Assembly (NCBI GenBank): GCA_963978905.1
Contig: OZ022259.1
Location: 2,356,001-2,420,000, forward strand
DNA length: 64,000 nt
Source of the DNA: Trichostrongylus colubriformis
Lineage: Eukaryota; Nematoda; Chromadorea; Rhabditida; Trichostrongylidae
Reading direction: 5' to 3'
Both the position numbers and the translations under genes were made by a program. Shown piece after piece: positions 1-14,575 of the stretch (positions are counted from its first letter, which is position 1; every line of letters starts with the position of its first letter). Below the pieces are notes generated by a model. It did no database searches, had not been told where the DNA came from, and worked only from the letters and a program-made list of their open reading frames with translations.

Positions 1-219
1 AATTTCATGATGGATCTTATGTTTTTCATTTCTCCAAGCGATCATTCAATCACGCGTACGGGGACGTTAGTAGTAAATATATTTCAGAATGGCACTATTG
101 ATGAGCTCGGTCCCTCACTCCTCCATTATTTTGCTCACATTTCAGCTTTGCTTCCAAATTTTTTGGAACTACCCTTTTCTGTTCACCCACATGAATAGGC
201 TGTTCAAACTGCGCACTGC

Positions 220-600
220 ACTCTCGAAGGAATCGTGCATTAAAAAAACGAATATCTCTGTTACTCATATATCCATGTTGCATTTGCCCAGCAAGGGCCG
301 CATGCAAAGGTTTGCGCCGAAAAGTGAGAATCCGGCTAGGATACAACTTCTCAAGTGGTGGCCGAAGGGGGGGGGGTCGGAGTAAATGCCCGCCCCCTCG
401 TCCACAACGGTTGCAGACAAAGAGTGGGATTGTTTACGTAACTTCCTGTTCGCACTATGCGTCTCCGAACGACGGACGACGAGGCGGGCATTTTTTGAGA
501 CCCCGCTCTCTCGGCCATCACTTTGAGGAGCCATATATCAGCCGGATCCACTTTTCGCTTGAAACTGCGCAAATCTTCCAGCTTCTCTATTGCCAGCTAA
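220..600. mobile_element. Palindromic MITE, GTGAGAATCCGGCT type, right end eroded
   Basis: GAAGGAATCGTGCATTAAAA, GAAAAGTGAGAATCCGGCTA and the GACGGACGACGAGGCGGGCA core are present. The right terminal inverted repeat is lost after about 590. Confidence 0.6.
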
Positions 601-2229
601 GGCTCAACTGAGCAAGTAGTTCACTGCGTATGGCCGGCCGCCGCACAATACAGACCAACATGGCTTTAATCAGTACTCAGTGATGTGGCGCGTCCGAAAA
701 CTCGCGCATGTGGACGAGTTTTCATTTGGGGTATTCACCATTATAACTTCATTCCTTTGTCAACATTGCCTTTGCTGTTGAAATTGCTATCATATGTAGT
801 TTTTACTAGTAATCCGCGAATTTTCTCTACCACGTGGTTTCTGTGGAACCGTGGGCGGTGCAACACCATTCTCACCATGTTGGAAAGGCTCCAGCGCTCA
901 CATTATTCCATACTGAGCTGCTAAACTGCGTCCGGTGTATATCGTCAGGCCGGCAGTAGCCACACGCGACGAGCGGCAGTACGGCAGTGCGAGATAGTTT
1001 TGCCGTGTGATTGCCTCCATCGCCCTATTGTTATTTATTTGCCCATGACATCCAGACTGGAATCCCAATCGGCTGCGGCAACTCGCGCTGGGCGTTGCGC
1101 GGGCGACATCGCAGTGTGAAATCGTGATGTAACGTTATAAGCCAAATGCATCTATTTGCCTGCCACTCTATATCTACAGCGAGGACATTGCTGATCGCGT
1201 GCTCAAAAGGCCTGTCTCGGCTTTACAAATCCCCACCCCCTCCCCGCGTTATTCCGCCCATTCCAACGATGCGGATGGAAAAATAGATCTTATTATGAAG
1301 TGATTAATGTTAAAAAAAGTTTTAGAATGGAACGTGTGCCATCACCTCCTGTATGACATGCCACGCCTTCGTCTAAGACCGGGGCTCAGAAGGGTCCATC
1401 CCTGATTGGACCTTTCCTGATTTTTTGAATGTTATTAAAGGCAGTTATGCCGATGAGAGTATTTTCCACAAAAGGACAAATTGCATTGGAAATGAGGCGT
1501 CCTTCATGCTAGTTTTTCTGCGATCAGAGAATCGGACCAATGGTTATGGTGATTCACTTTCGACGCAAATCCACGTCAGAGGGGATGTGCCTCACGCCAA
1601 TCGTACTAAGGATAGGCGTCAGCGGCTTCCTGCACAAAAACAAACTCAAGAAGCAATGAAGGAATTTCGGTGGCTGTGCTTATAAGCATCTTTGGTAATG
1701 AACTCTAATCGATTAGGGGCCCTATTAATGACTGTAGTGGTAAGGGATTCTGTTGGCAGAGAAGAGTTATGTGGTAGAATAATTCATGGGGGCTAATCAG
1801 GTTTTGTTATTATTTTCATGACTCGAACACTAATTTTCTACGGCGAGGAGGAAAGGGGAAGGGAAGAGAACGAAGGCGGAGCGAGGAGGTTCATAACATC
1901 AAAGGAGATACCATTGTATGGAGACGATCCTACGACTTTTTATTGTTACCATCTCCCATAATTGTATTATAAATTTGACGCTCTCTCGTATGCTGTAGGT
2001 GGCAATGTGTATTTTAAGGCGATATCTAGAAGGCGGAATCTTTTTATTGAAGACCCGGGAGGGGGCAACTTTGGCTCACGGAATGGGATTACGGTGGCTT
2101 ACAGTTGCCGCAATGCACATGCGACACCAAGACGTCGAAAAAAAATTCATTAGGTTTCAATTGCAAGCACACTTTTTCCTCACGCACTCCCTTATTGTTC
2201 ATTCGATTGTGTTACTTGTTTGTTGCTGT

Positions 2230-2500
2230 GTGTTGTTTCACTCATTTCACACATCGCGAATGAATGAAATACACTGTACGAGGCAACAAATGACATTTCT
2301 ACAGCAGACAACTCGGAAAGTCAGTATGTGCAGTTCGAAGTAATGCGAATGTGATGCGAATGAACATCACAGAATCGCGCTTTTAAATCCAGGGTTTTAC
2401 ACCGATTATCGCTTCTAACCTTGAATGTTCGTTACAAAATGATCATTTGTTTGCATCTCCCTCTTTCTTCGGATTCCTTCCAGTTCCTTCAATGAACTAG
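2230..2500 (+). repeat. Diverged TTAAAGACACC-family fragment
   Basis: It shares CAGACAACTCGGAAAGTCAG, CACCGATTATCGCTTCTAAC and GTTCGTTACAAAATG with the copies at 20.5 and 61.2 kb, but with many differences. It is an older copy. Confidence 0.5.
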
Positions 2501-3889
2501 CATTGGCAAATTCCCCGTGCAAAAACATTATCATTTGGCTTTATTGAAGCCAATGTCTTCGATTTTTTTCATGTCTATTAGGTGGTGTTCAGAGTTCGCT
2601 ATCCAGGCGAGCAGCTGATCAATCAAATTATCAATAGCATCCTTTTCTTTTCACCTGAACGCTTACTCGCTTGAATTGCGAACTCTAAACAAAGCCTCAG
2701 TGAAAAGTTCCACTCTAACTGTAATGTTACTGATGTTTAATACCGCGAAGATTATGTCGCTCACCGATACCCTTAGTCGCTTGATGTAGCGCAGTGTCGC
2801 ACTGTCGCTTGCTGTACCACTATCGGTCTTATTCGCTTGATGAATAGCCGCACGCTTTCAATCGCCCACGTTTGCTTTATGACTTTAGCTTCGAAAAAAT
2901 TCGCTTTTACCCTGTTCTTATGCCAAAACTACTTTGTCGTACGCGGTCGCTTCATGTCTCGTACTGTCGCTGTTGTCGCCTATGATAGTTTGCTTGATTA
3001 CCATAACGTTCCTTCGGTTGTGTCATGGCTATTGTTGACAAATGAGTGTAGGTAATTTAAATTCTGATTCTAATATTTTCACAGAGATGAATAGGTGTTC
3101 ACAGTTTGCGATTCAGGTGATCAAGCAATCAATAGAGTAATCAATAGGTATGTTTTCCTTTCCGCTTGATTGTCTAACTCGCATGATCGCAATCGATGAG
3201 AATCTTCTCATTTCCGCCTGATCACCTAAATCGTAATCGATCTGAATATGGCTTAATGACTGTACTTATTGTTAGGGATAGTAGACGACATGAGGCTGCA
3301 AGCGCGCACAGGCGACACTGAGCGACAGTAGGCGACAAAGCGATGTATGAGGTGATTCTAGAGTCTGATCGACCACAAACGCATTCACTAGCGATAGCTA
3401 TCGGTAGTCACTGGTACGAATGGAGCTTCTAAAAATTAGATGGTCGTTTCGTAATTGACATCGTTGCATGGCTAGCGTGGTAGTGTTTGATTGGAGGATT
3501 AGTCCCATAGCGCTGTCGCTCAGTGGTGTGAGTGGTGGTGATGACTCAATAGCTAGTGGGCTTAGTTGATGTGGTATGCATGTGGTTTTTCAGCAGCAGC
3601 GCTCCGGGCACCAGATGTCCCCCCTTCAGACACCTGCCGCTACCATCGAGTGTCCTATAACTGGTCCCGTCGTTTCGTCGTTTTTGCCACGACACGTGTA
3701 TGCTTTCTCGTGTCGCATCCAGTTTCGCTTCTGTGCTTTAGCGGCTGGGATTAATGAAAAAAACTGTGAATCATAGCACTTTCGAGCGCAGTGTAGTTTG
3801 CGGTGCGGCGCTATTGATTTTTTTATTTCTAGAAGGTTCCTAATGTACCTCGAGAACTTTTGACTGAGGCTTCAGTGTGTTTTAATGCA

Positions 3890-6385
3890 TTTTTGAATAT
3901 TTGGGAAGAGTTAGCAATTATTCTCTATGCGCAAATGATATAACCCATAACCAAATTTTGTGAATAGCCATAGCAGAACTGACTTGCTGAACTTCTATGT
4001 TTCTGTTCATGCAAGGTATCCACTGTAGAACTGTGATAAAATCTGTGTTCTGCTCAATGCGTTGCTCTGGGTCTCATGGGTCCAGTCTAGACCCAATTTG
4101 CCCATTGGGGACGGGTGAGGCAATCAGCCAGCCACCCCTGTAGAAGTCGCCATGCATTTTAATATTCAGTGATTGAGATAAAAGATATTTGGTAGATCGG
4201 GCAATTCTGGCACATTTTGATAGTTCTCTGACGGTGGAAGCTTTTTGGGCTAGGAACTGAGTCCAAGGTTCGAGGTCTTAGGACTAACCGCGTGGTAACA
4301 CTCGCTGTTTACCCTGTCCTACCTCAGTCAGGTTACCCATCATCTCAAGAAGAGTTCTCACTCGTGACTATGCTGATTTCTCCTGAACATCATGCCATAC
4401 AACAGGCCTAGTCTGCCTGTTTGTTTGCTTGTTCGTTTGTCTCTTTGTTTGTTTTTCTGTTGATTTATTAGGAAATGTCCTAGGCGGTCCACTAACCCGG
4501 CTGATTTAGTAAGAATCATGCTTCGAGCACTTAGAAGCGTTCGAGTATCAAAAGAAATCGATTCCTGACGGTGTAGGCACCTCCGCACGTGTGTAGCAAG
4601 ACGGGAGCTCTATTCGTCCCCACATGGGAACTAAACATGAGTGCTAGTTTGGAACGGGACGCTCACTATGGCAGACTGATTCCTCCAATGTCTACGCTTA
4701 GGTAGATCCGAGATTTCAGCCCTTTAACACGTGATGGATTATTGGAGGAAAAACGTGCGCAATACAGATTTAGGTCAAGGCGCTCAAAAATGCGAAGTAC
4801 CAGGTGCACTCCCGGGAGAACACGCGGCTCCTTCTTTCATCTGACCGACAACTGTCAGTTTTTCGTATTTTCAGTCAATACATTGCGCAAATGATTGGCA
4901 AGTGAAATTGTTGTTGGCCCGGCTAGCAGCTCACGGAGTGTTCGCGTTGCTTCTTTCCCCTCCCCCACCTTCCCAGACCCGATGACGATGATGATGTCGT
5001 CATGTGCACTATTATTCCACCTCATTTATTCGTTTTTTCATCTCATATCGCTGAATTACATTTGCTGTCAAGGCTAGGCCACCACCCGGGGACCACGCCC
5101 CGCGCTGTCGATGGCAGGCCGGCAACCTCCAGCGTCAGTCCTCGCTCATGCCCTGGTATCTATGCATTTGTTAATTAAACACTTATTTTCAAGGTTTCAA
5201 GATGCTCAAAGCGTAGTGCCTTACCCACATGGTATAACCCATAGCCCATAACTCAGTGGAGGACTCAACGGGACTGGATTTGAAAAAGCACCTCATAGCA
5301 GCGATTCGCTAGTGAATTGCTGAAAAATTAGTACTCCATGCACAAATTGAGCGAGGCAACCCAGTCGAAAAGTAATCAGAGGGTCACGATATTGCCCCTC
5401 CCTCTTTTCTTTATGACGAATTGGTGTTCTTTAGGTTCTTCAAGGACTGCGATCACTGATGTGAGAGGTCTTCCAAAAGGGATCTCGGTAAGAGCAATGC
5501 ACCGCTATACGTACACGATATAACCCACAACCCATAACCCAAACCCAGTGGAACGCTTCAGCAGAATGCTTATAAAAAACGTCTCAGTAACATCGTAATG
5601 TTTGCTTAGAGATTCGTGCGCAATGCAAAAATTGATTAATTGAATCTTTCTCCTCTCGCTCTATGGGAGAGAAATAGCTGAGTCGAAAATGAGGTGAAAT
5701 TCAAGCTGAAAATTTTCTGCACAGACTATAGCCTATCGCGGGGAGTTTTGATGGTTGTTTTCCACAGCCTAACGTGGTTGAACAAAAGGTGGTGGTCGTT
5801 CTGTGAGTATTAATTGAAATTCCAGTTCAAATTCAATCGTCATGGCACGCAATTTATGGGTGTGTTGTTCGCAAACTTGCGTCAATCAGAGTGATTTCAT
5901 AAATTTCTGTGAAATTCGAACGTGTAAGGGCTTATATTTACCAATAAATGAAGCCTTGAAATTGGATTTTACTTCCACTGCGCCTGTGTATGACTTGGCA
6001 CTGCTCCATGTCCTTGAGATATCTGAATGGTTGTTTTTTGTTTACCAACTGAGGAGGAGCTGCGAAAGGGTAGCTGACGCACTTGTTTCTCGTGTTTGTA
6101 TTCGTTCTGAATATATTCCATTAACGATGTTCCACGGGGAAGTTTTAATGCGTTTTTCTAATGTGTTGAAAGAGTTGACGGTGGGCACGTGTAGAGGTGT
6201 CTTGAAGAATCGCTTTATTATGCACATATGATATAACCCATAACCCAATGAGTTTGATGCATTTTTCAAATGTTTTGGAAGAGTTAACTGTGAGAGTATT
6301 GACGGTCGAGGGTATAGAGCTGCCTTCAAGTATTGCTAGTTGTGCTCGCTCGTTATGCGCACATGATATAACCCATGACCCAGCG
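3890..6385 (+). repeat. Dispersed repeat ending in GATATAACCCATAACCCA
   Basis: The end word occurs with variation at about 3935, 5230, 5518, 6225 and 6363. At 6150-6385 two full units of about 120-140 bp lie in tandem (TGCNTTTTTNNAATGTNTTG ... GAAGAGTTNAC ... GCGCACATGATATAACCCA). Confidence 0.6.
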
Positions 6386-9300
6386 ATCAGTGGGGCCGGA
6401 TTTCTGTAAGTTTGCTTTTCTATTTTTGCAATGCATCTCACGGCAGTATTGAATGATTTACTACAAGATTCGTGCTTGATGCAGCGATTTCTTATTATCT
6501 TTTTTTTGAAAATCTTTTTTTTTCGAGTCGATCCCTTCGAAGGTTATCTTCTGATTCCGATTTTGAATCCTGATTCACTCCTCCTGATTGATGGTGTCTT
6601 GGAAGGAGCAGAATATTCCGGAAAACGGTGAAGTCTTTCATGTGAAGAGGAAGGTGTTGAAAAAGTGAAGCGACTGCCAAGAGCAAATATTTTCTCGATT
6701 GATTCCTTGCTTGAAGTTTCCGAGTGTCATATTTCACGGAAGCATTGATCATATACAAAATGGCTCGTTACTGTACATAGTCGGTAACCTAGAACCCAGA
6801 ATTGCATGCGACTTTCCTGTACCAGCTGTTTGATCTCACTTCCGAAAAATTTTGTCTATTTCTTTCATGCTTTTTTCATTTTACCTTTTTTGAACTTTGA
6901 ATTTTTTTAAATGTTTCCTTTATATGTGTACCTTATAACGAAAGGAGGTACTTATGACAAGTGGCGTCACTACCATGTGCATTAGTTGGACAGCGAATTT
7001 TTGAGAGCCAACCGCACCATCCGAACCTTCCTTGCTCTCAGAGCCGTCTAAACTGCACTAGATTGTTCTGATTTGAAAAAACTACTGGGTAATTTGATTA
7101 GCCACTTTAACATACTGTGGGGACATGATAAGGATTGAGTGCAGCACATTTTGAAATGATGGTCGGCTGCGCGTCGCATTCGGAAACGACACAGTTATGT
7201 ACGAGCCTTTTGATGTTGCGTGTCCTAAAACTTGCATCAAAGACGTGTTTTCTGCCGCGCCTCATCGCTAATGTATCGATCGGACTCACGTGGATCTGTG
7301 ATGTGTAGCAGTCACAATGTTCTGATCAGTTGTGTTCTTTGCTCTTCTTGGCATCTTCTGATTGTAGTGTCTTCTTTGGCAACTATATCATTCGATTTCA
7401 ACGGCCCGAGGGCTCTTTCCGGAGTGCTGGTTTTTCTTTTCTATTGCATTCGCTATCTGTGATTTCGATTTTCTATTCATTTTTTTTCGCGATCACTCAA
7501 TTTCCTGCTTTCTTTCAACTGCTTGTGTATGTGCGTGCCGTAATAAGATTATACGTGTTGTTGGCTGAGTCTCATCGACGAGTGTTTTCAGAGGAGGTGC
7601 CACGGAAATGGGCTACGCTCGTCGAGTGCGGACTCTCCTTTTCTTTCGATTAGAGGAGGGTGAGGGAAGCCGTAGAAATAAAGGTAGAAAGACCCGGGAA
7701 ATTTCAAATTTTTCCTGTAAAATGGGACATTTTCGAGTTCGTTTAAGCTAGGGGCGGGACAGAACGTGGTGATTCTGATCGATAGACACCTCCCTCAGGA
7801 TTGCAACGCTTCGTAGTCAATTAATTATGCAAACGCTCATTTCCCGGCAATAATAATCACTGAGTAAACAGAAGTGGAAGTAAATATGTATCTGGAGGGA
7901 GGACGGTGTACCGTTTATTCGGATGGACGAAGGATCGATTGTTTTTGATTTTCGTTATTTATAATGTTTATTATAAAATCGAATATAGCCATGAATGAAA
8001 TGGGGTGGATCACGTCATGCATTTATTGTGAGATCCTAAAGAGGTCGTACCTTGGATTAGGCAGTGGAGGGGATCATTTTTTGTGAATTAGAGAAACACT
8101 CAACATGCAACTGCTTATTCGATCGATAATTACACTTTATATTAGGTTGCAGTAGTAGTATTGTACCGTATTAACGACCATTTTCGAGAAACCAATTCTT
8201 AGTACACCCACACATCAGCCATCTAAAGATTTTTCGGATCAATAGCGAGCTTTCACGGGGGTCATATTTCTCGAAAATTCCCCTCAAAAGTATAAATTTA
8301 GTAATGGGCTCATATTTCTTGGAAATTTCAATGCAGTGCTACACGACGTGTTAACGACGTGCTACTCACACAAGTCAGCGATTCACGTGATGCGTATAGC
8401 CACTGCACATCACAGATCCAAGAGTTTCCTGGTTCGAATGAGCAGAACTGATCCAGTGAGGATGGTTTGGCGCTTATGTAACATTTTCTTATAATCTCAT
8501 TCTAAGAAAATATTCTTTCTGCTGTCTTTCTGTTATGGGTTCCCACCATAACCGGGTTTTACTTGTTCTTATATGACCCATTCGACGAATTTCTTTGTAC
8601 GCTTCAATGACATGCAATGCAGCAACTTCGCGTGCGGAGCCGCGACACCGCAAATTCGCAAAGTCATGGAATCGCAAAGTCTGACGGCGGCATATAAAGG
8701 CGGCCTTACCAGATCTAGCGAGTAAAAGCACAGGCAATTAAATACGTAGTGAAATACTTTTGAGTGAAACTGTAATAATACCTCTTGAAAACACAAAATT
8801 TTTAGCAGTCGTCCTGATTCAGCGCGTTACGTGACGTTCCTCATGTGTGCATCAGTTTTTCCTCGCCGTCACGCGCATATCAGTGATCAGCGTTATTTAA
8901 TTTATCGCGTAGTACATTTAATCGCATAGCTGCCATATTTTATTCGTCAGTCGTGTGTCTCATTGTCGTTCAGTCAGCTGCTGCACCCTCTTACCGTTTC
9001 CATGTTATGTTTTCAATTCACAATATGTTTTTATGACGATTGCACCCGAAAAATGGTTATGACACATCGTTCCCTTTGTGACACGCGCGTTTTTGAAAGC
9101 TTTTTTTTTGATGCCGTCTGTAAATAATGGATTCGACGACAATATCACAGTTTTATTGATCCACATACATACCACGAGCAGTGGAACATTTGATGGCCCA
9201 TCTGGATAGTCTCCTGTGCATTTTTTTCGCATCGTCCCTTCTCACTTCCAGGCTTTATGGGGCCTGATCTGTCAAGTGGATCGAATTCAGTGCCCCCCCC

Positions 9301-10084
9301 CCCCCCTATCCGCACAGCGCCTTTCCACCCTATTGATCCTCTGCTCAGGGATCAAGCGGTGGAAAATTGACGGTATGTGAATAGAGGGAAGCATAGGAAT
9401 TCCTCTTCAGTTGTATCTCTTTCTTTAATCGATCGAGTCCCAGTTGTCTTTCGGCTAATATACTCCATGAAAGTGCCCAAAGGTTTTACTCTTCTTCTCA
9501 TTGTTACTAGAAGTTCCGAATTTTTTCCCAAAAGATTCGTTTCGCGGCTCTTTTGGAGGTATTCTCACTACAGTGAACACATTATTGCAGTTTTATTAAA
9601 GCGCATTATCTGACAGATTGAATGGGGCCGACCAGTTTCGTTGACAATATGCTGCGTCGATTAGAGCACAGTTTTTTTGTGGTGGGAAATTAAATATGCG
9701 GTAGAATAGATGCTGGAAATTCGAGATGATGCATGAATACATGACTGTGTGGCAGTAAACAAGTTGATCGTCAAAATAAAGATGGTTTTTCACATTTTGT
9801 AGAAGCTTTTGGATTGCAGTTCTTTCAATAAAGGGAAGTACAGTAGTATGAGGTTTCATTAAATAAATTATTTGTGAGCATGTTATGGGAAAAGATACAT
9901 GAAGATGGGGCTTTACATGACTGCGTCTCATGCATGTGTGTCATCGGCGTGCCGTTGCGGCGCGTTTTTTCAATTTATTTAGTACACTTGGAGACGGGGC
10001 ACTCGCTCCCTGTACTACGTAGACCTCCCACTACGTGCTCTTTTTGGCAGTTTAATGTACCTCCCATTTCATCAAAGGATCCTA

Positions 10085-10456
10085 CTATACATAAACGGCT
10101 AAGTGTGTCTGTTGGTGTGTGTGTGTGTGTGTTTGACCGGAAATTCATATCTCGCTTCGCAGCAAAGCTGGGACTCTGAATTTTTGAATTGATATAGGGG
10201 GTGGTAAAAGAACATCAGTGGTGAAGAAACGGAAGTGATAGCGACTGATAAGGGCTGATAAGGAGCCTCGAAAGGCGAATGGCGGGAAATTGATATCTCG
10301 CGTCGCAGTGAAGCTGGGACTCTGAATTTTTGAAGATATAGGGGTGATAAGGGGACATCAGTGGTGAAGGAACGGAAGTGATCGCAACTAATAAGGGCTG
10401 ATCAGGAGCCTCAAAAGGCGAATGGCGGAAATTTGATATCTCGCGTCACAGCAATT
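10085..10456. repeat. Same tandem/satellite-tail repeat, reverse orientation
   Basis: Two units of about 150 bp (GAAATTGATATCTCGCGTCGCAG, AGCTGGGACTCTGAATTTTT, CGGAAGTGAT) follow a (TG)n tract and the inverse of the ACTTAGC tail. Confidence 0.6.
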
Positions 10457-12402
10457 CCCGTTTTTGCGAATTCCCTGCTTCTGCGAACCGTTGCAATGAT
10501 GATACTAATCGATTGATACGATCAAGCCCAATTAGCATGCTTCCATGTGTGACGCGCACAGTAGTGTGCGCCCGCCCAACTGGTTTTCTATAAGCTGTAT
10601 GTGCTACTAATCGTACATCCGTTCGTTATTGTTGTATTTATGCGCGATCTTCTATTTTTTCGATTGGTTGATGTGGCTTGAGCACTCCACGATAAGTAAG
10701 GTCTCACCGTTCAACTTTCTCCATCCCCTTTTACGTCAACTTCAATTACAATGGGAGTTTTTTGTACTGATCGTATTAGTTTGACTATTGGTTTTTGCTT
10801 CGTTTGATAGCACACTGACATAAGCAGAATGCCTTTCATTACTAGGTGTTTCCGCGGAACTCTTTTTCAATGGAATTCGATTAAGTTCCATGTGTTTTTC
10901 ATTTCTTTATAATTAGAATCATAGAATATTCAGGGCTGTCGTATTGGTAGACGTCAACGTTATTGAAGGGTAGTAACCGTAAAGGGCATATGGCCGCTGC
11001 AGAACTTTGATGTATTCGAGAAAACGCTTGCAAAGGGGCTGTTTCTGTTTTCTATTTTTGAAGGAGGATAGAGAAACGATAAACAGCCATTTGCCTTGTG
11101 TCAAGTACCATATAGGTAAGGTAAAGCATTCTACCGTGAAAATCCAAATTTTGCGATTACGTTCACTGTGCGAAATAGTTGTGTTGTACTTATAACAGGC
11201 CACATGGAAGGCTTCACTCTAAAAAAAAAATAAAAATCCGGCAGAGATATATCTCCACAAAGTCTGACGAGGGTATCATGGGCGGGGCCGCGACGGCAGT
11301 GGAATAAAGCAGTGGCGGCACGTGTGCGGTGACGAGGGGAATCAAGATTAAACGTAAAATTTGAGTTGTTGTTATGAAGATGAGCCCGATCAAAAAAGTT
11401 AAGGCTGAAACTGCTCTGCTCCACAACCCTTGTGGCCCCGCCCCGTATACCCGAGTGGACGAAACTTTCGGACGGTGTATCTCTTCCGCATCTTGATTTT
11501 TTGTGCGTGGAACTTTGCATGTGGTCCGCTGCCAACAAATACCACTTTAACTTTTACACAACTTAACTGTACGGAAGTAAGAAAAACTCAAGTCTTCCTG
11601 GACGATGATTTCAAGGGCATGGCTTATCCCAAAGAAGGATTGATGGCTGCCCGTTTTGCTGTTATTTTCCCCACGTTCTTCTTCCTTTTTCCGTTTCTTT
11701 TTGTTCCTTTTCTTCGTATTTTGATACCTGTGGCTCTGCTTATGTGGAGAAGCTTCATTATCGGTGGAGTCGATACGGGCTAGAAAAAACGTGATTTAAT
11801 TAGCCGATGCAGCCGTCTGGCATTCTGTCTGTCTGCTTCCCTGACGAGTTCGTTAAGACGCGTCGCGTTCAAGAATCACCATTTTCCGACGTTTTTCACA
11901 TTGTGTGTTTCAGTGCATTAACGCTGGATGTACAAGTTTGTTTTTGAAGAGCTTGTCTTCAGCTCGGCCATTTTGTTCTGGATTTTTACGGGAGGCTTTT
12001 CGTTTTTTTCGGTATGGGGTCTTTCTGTAGACGAGGTTTATCGATAGGGATTTCACACTGCTAATAAAACCATGGTAATCGAAGTTGTGAAATTTCAATG
12101 TTTGCTGAGGTCGCTATTGCATTCCCACTCCTGCACCGATTCTAACTGACAACATAGTTAGTTGTACTCTGCAGTCGAAACTAAAAGTGCTTCATGAAAA
12201 CGAAGTTCCTGCACGCATAAAATAAGGAGGGACATGCGCATCACTGTTCGCAGGTGCAGATATTGCCGTGGATGTGGGTGGTGTGATCGGGGGTGGATCA
12301 AGCCGACAGACTCTTGAAGGCTCGCTGGGCTCCGCTTGCAGTGCATTGGCTGCCCAAGGTTTTCTCAAGAAAAAACTGGCAAGTGTCAAAGTGGAGTCCC
12401 GT

Positions 12403-13200
12403 TTTTGCGCATTCACAAGATAAATTCAAACATCAAAGCGCGTCAACATGAATTGAATCACATGTTGTACTCCCTAGATAGACAAAAAGTTGCTCTTTCT
12501 GGGTATATGCTTTTCTTGGAATGCCACAAGGTTTGCGAATTATTAGGGAAATTTTAAGGTACTGCGAAAATGACACTTTTTGGATGACTTCACTTCACGA
12601 GTCCTTATTCGGTCGAGTCGCAGCAAAGGAAACCACAAATAAGAATAATGCAGGATGAGGGGGTGAAGCATTGGATGGAACATTTTGTCCCTGGTTTTAG
12701 AAGCGCAGAAATGAGAACGAGTTGCTCGAATCTTCAATTGATCAAATCGCTTTAACTAAAACGGCAGAAAGCGATGAGCGTCCATGCTTGCAGGGGATAT
12801 CAACAAGTATTGACCCTCAACAAACAAACATAGTTGACCACCTCAAGTAGCCTCGATCTGAATGAACCCAAAAAATGGGTGCCACGCGACCCCTCGGAGC
12901 AGCAATGCGCGAGCACACTTTCCACAAATTGTCTTCCACTAATCGAAGCAGTTGCAGGATAAGGCCTTCACTCGTCCATCATGTTCATCAGATCTAGCGC
13001 TAACTATGCCGCACTTTCAAAACATCCGGACAGCTCCTTCAGTAGCAGTGTGTTTAGAAGAATGGCTATTTGGAGTCGACTTTTTTCATTTCGCGCAATA
13101 TAAATCATCAGCCCTTTATCAAATTGGGATATTCAGGTAGGCATAATGTTGCCAAGAGTGTATCGAATCGAATGGTGCTTATTCTGTGAGAAAAGATGCA
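12403..13200 (+). pseudogene. Decayed mariner remnant
   Basis: Translated scraps resemble mariner transposase of the Hsmar1/cecropia type: a KKWVPRDPSEQQ-like piece (about 12870) and RPSCSSDLALTMPHFQ (about 12975), matching the last catalytic region. Several stops and a large central deletion are present. The same deleted structure recurs at 28601-29410, so the deletion predates both copies. Confidence 0.6.
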
Positions 13201-13679
13201 CTCTGAGCCGAGTAATGATCCTCCGAATTGAAATTGCAAAAATGGCACGAACTTTCTGAACGACCTAATATTTACACTAAGCTTGATAATATATCACCTA
13301 ATATACGAATGCCTGATATCAGACTTAAGCTCAAAGAAAGTACAGCTCAGCAGTAGCTCAAAAAATTCATTTCAACATCAGTTATATTGCTTGCTTTCGT
13401 TCTTGATCCAATCTATTTCGTTTTCAGACGTTCTATACATTTTTACAGTCTACAACATTTGTATGTACTTCTGATACCACAAATGAACATGAAATGCAAT
13501 TTTCGCCCACCCTACAAATCCCCTCCCCCATTCTACGAATTTTTATTGATTTTTCCTTCGGTTTCAGTGGGGAATAATCTTATTCCTATAAATTCCCTAA
13601 TGACTTTCAAATGAGTCTTGTTTCCTTCGCTAAATGAGATAAATAGTATGTTTTATTTATTTATTGTTTAGTTATATAT

Positions 13680-14575
13680 TAGGTTGATTCATAATAAATC
13701 GGACGAATGGAAGTGATGATTTCTAGAGATCATAACTCAGTAACGAGTTAACGAAAATGGACGCGCGAGGTACCGTTGGAATGAGTATGAAAAGCTCTTC
13801 AAAGTACCGCAAAATAATCACTTCAAAGTAAATTCATTCCGCCACAATGCCGCACGATTCAAGCGGTCCAGAGACCACATCCGCAACGTCATACTATTTA
13901 TATCGCTATCTGGCCAGGAACCCGCGGATATCGGCAGACGTCTGAAAGAAGTTCACAAGGAGCATGCCCCCGTCAGAAGTACAGTGTACTTGTGGCATTC
14001 GAAGTTTGCGTCAGGCGACTATTCCATCGAAGACGAAAACCGCGGTTGCTGGAGCGTACACGGCGTAGACTACTGGGAGCTGCTCAATGAAGGTACGACA
14101 GTATCCGCCGACGTCTACGTTCGTCAATTACCAGAATTGGAGGCAAATGTCCAAAGTTTGCTACGTCGGCGGTCACATGTCTACTTCCAACACGACAACG
14201 TGTCTACTTCCACAGACCGCACTTCGCAAGATCGACCAAGGCCGAGCTGCTGTCGTACAGTTGGACCGTGCTTCCACAACCACCGTACTCCCCAAACCTG
14301 GCCCCTTCAGATTTCCACCTTTTCTCCCACAGCCAACGCCACCTGGACGGCCAAGACTTCAAAACTCGCGACGACGTCAAGACGGCACTCGGCAACTTCT
14401 TCGAGCTCCAGCCCCCGGCCTTCTGGAGCAAGGGCATCCATGATCTGCCTAACCCGTGGCAGAAGGTCATCGATCAAGATGGAGCATATTCCAAGTGAAT
14501 CCCAGTTGTCGTTAAAAAGTTGTATGACAATGACTAAAATTTGTCAATTCGTCCGATTTATTATGAATCAACCTA
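13680..14575 (+). mobile_element. Internally deleted mariner of a second family
   Basis: The 27-bp ends TAGGTTGATTCATAATAAAT.../inverse are nearly perfect and lie in TA. The 896-bp body carries transposase pieces in shifting frames: HIRNVILFISLSGQEPADIG, YWELLNEGTTVSADVYVRQL, and PYSPNLAPSDFHLF with FWSKGIHDLPNPWQKVIDQD. The first catalytic region (TGDE) is deleted. Confidence 0.88.

Noticed and set aside
5842..6231. 129-codon plus-strand frame
   Set aside because: Its end runs into the GATATAACCCATAACCCA tandem repeat and no conserved motif is visible.
9596..9931. 111-codon minus-strand frame
   Set aside because: No recognisable domain, and composition is typical of AT-rich noncoding sequence.
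11430..11783. 117-codon frame with a hydrophobic C-terminal half
   Set aside because: No splice context, no family resemblance, and low-complexity Phe/Leu from a T-rich stretch.
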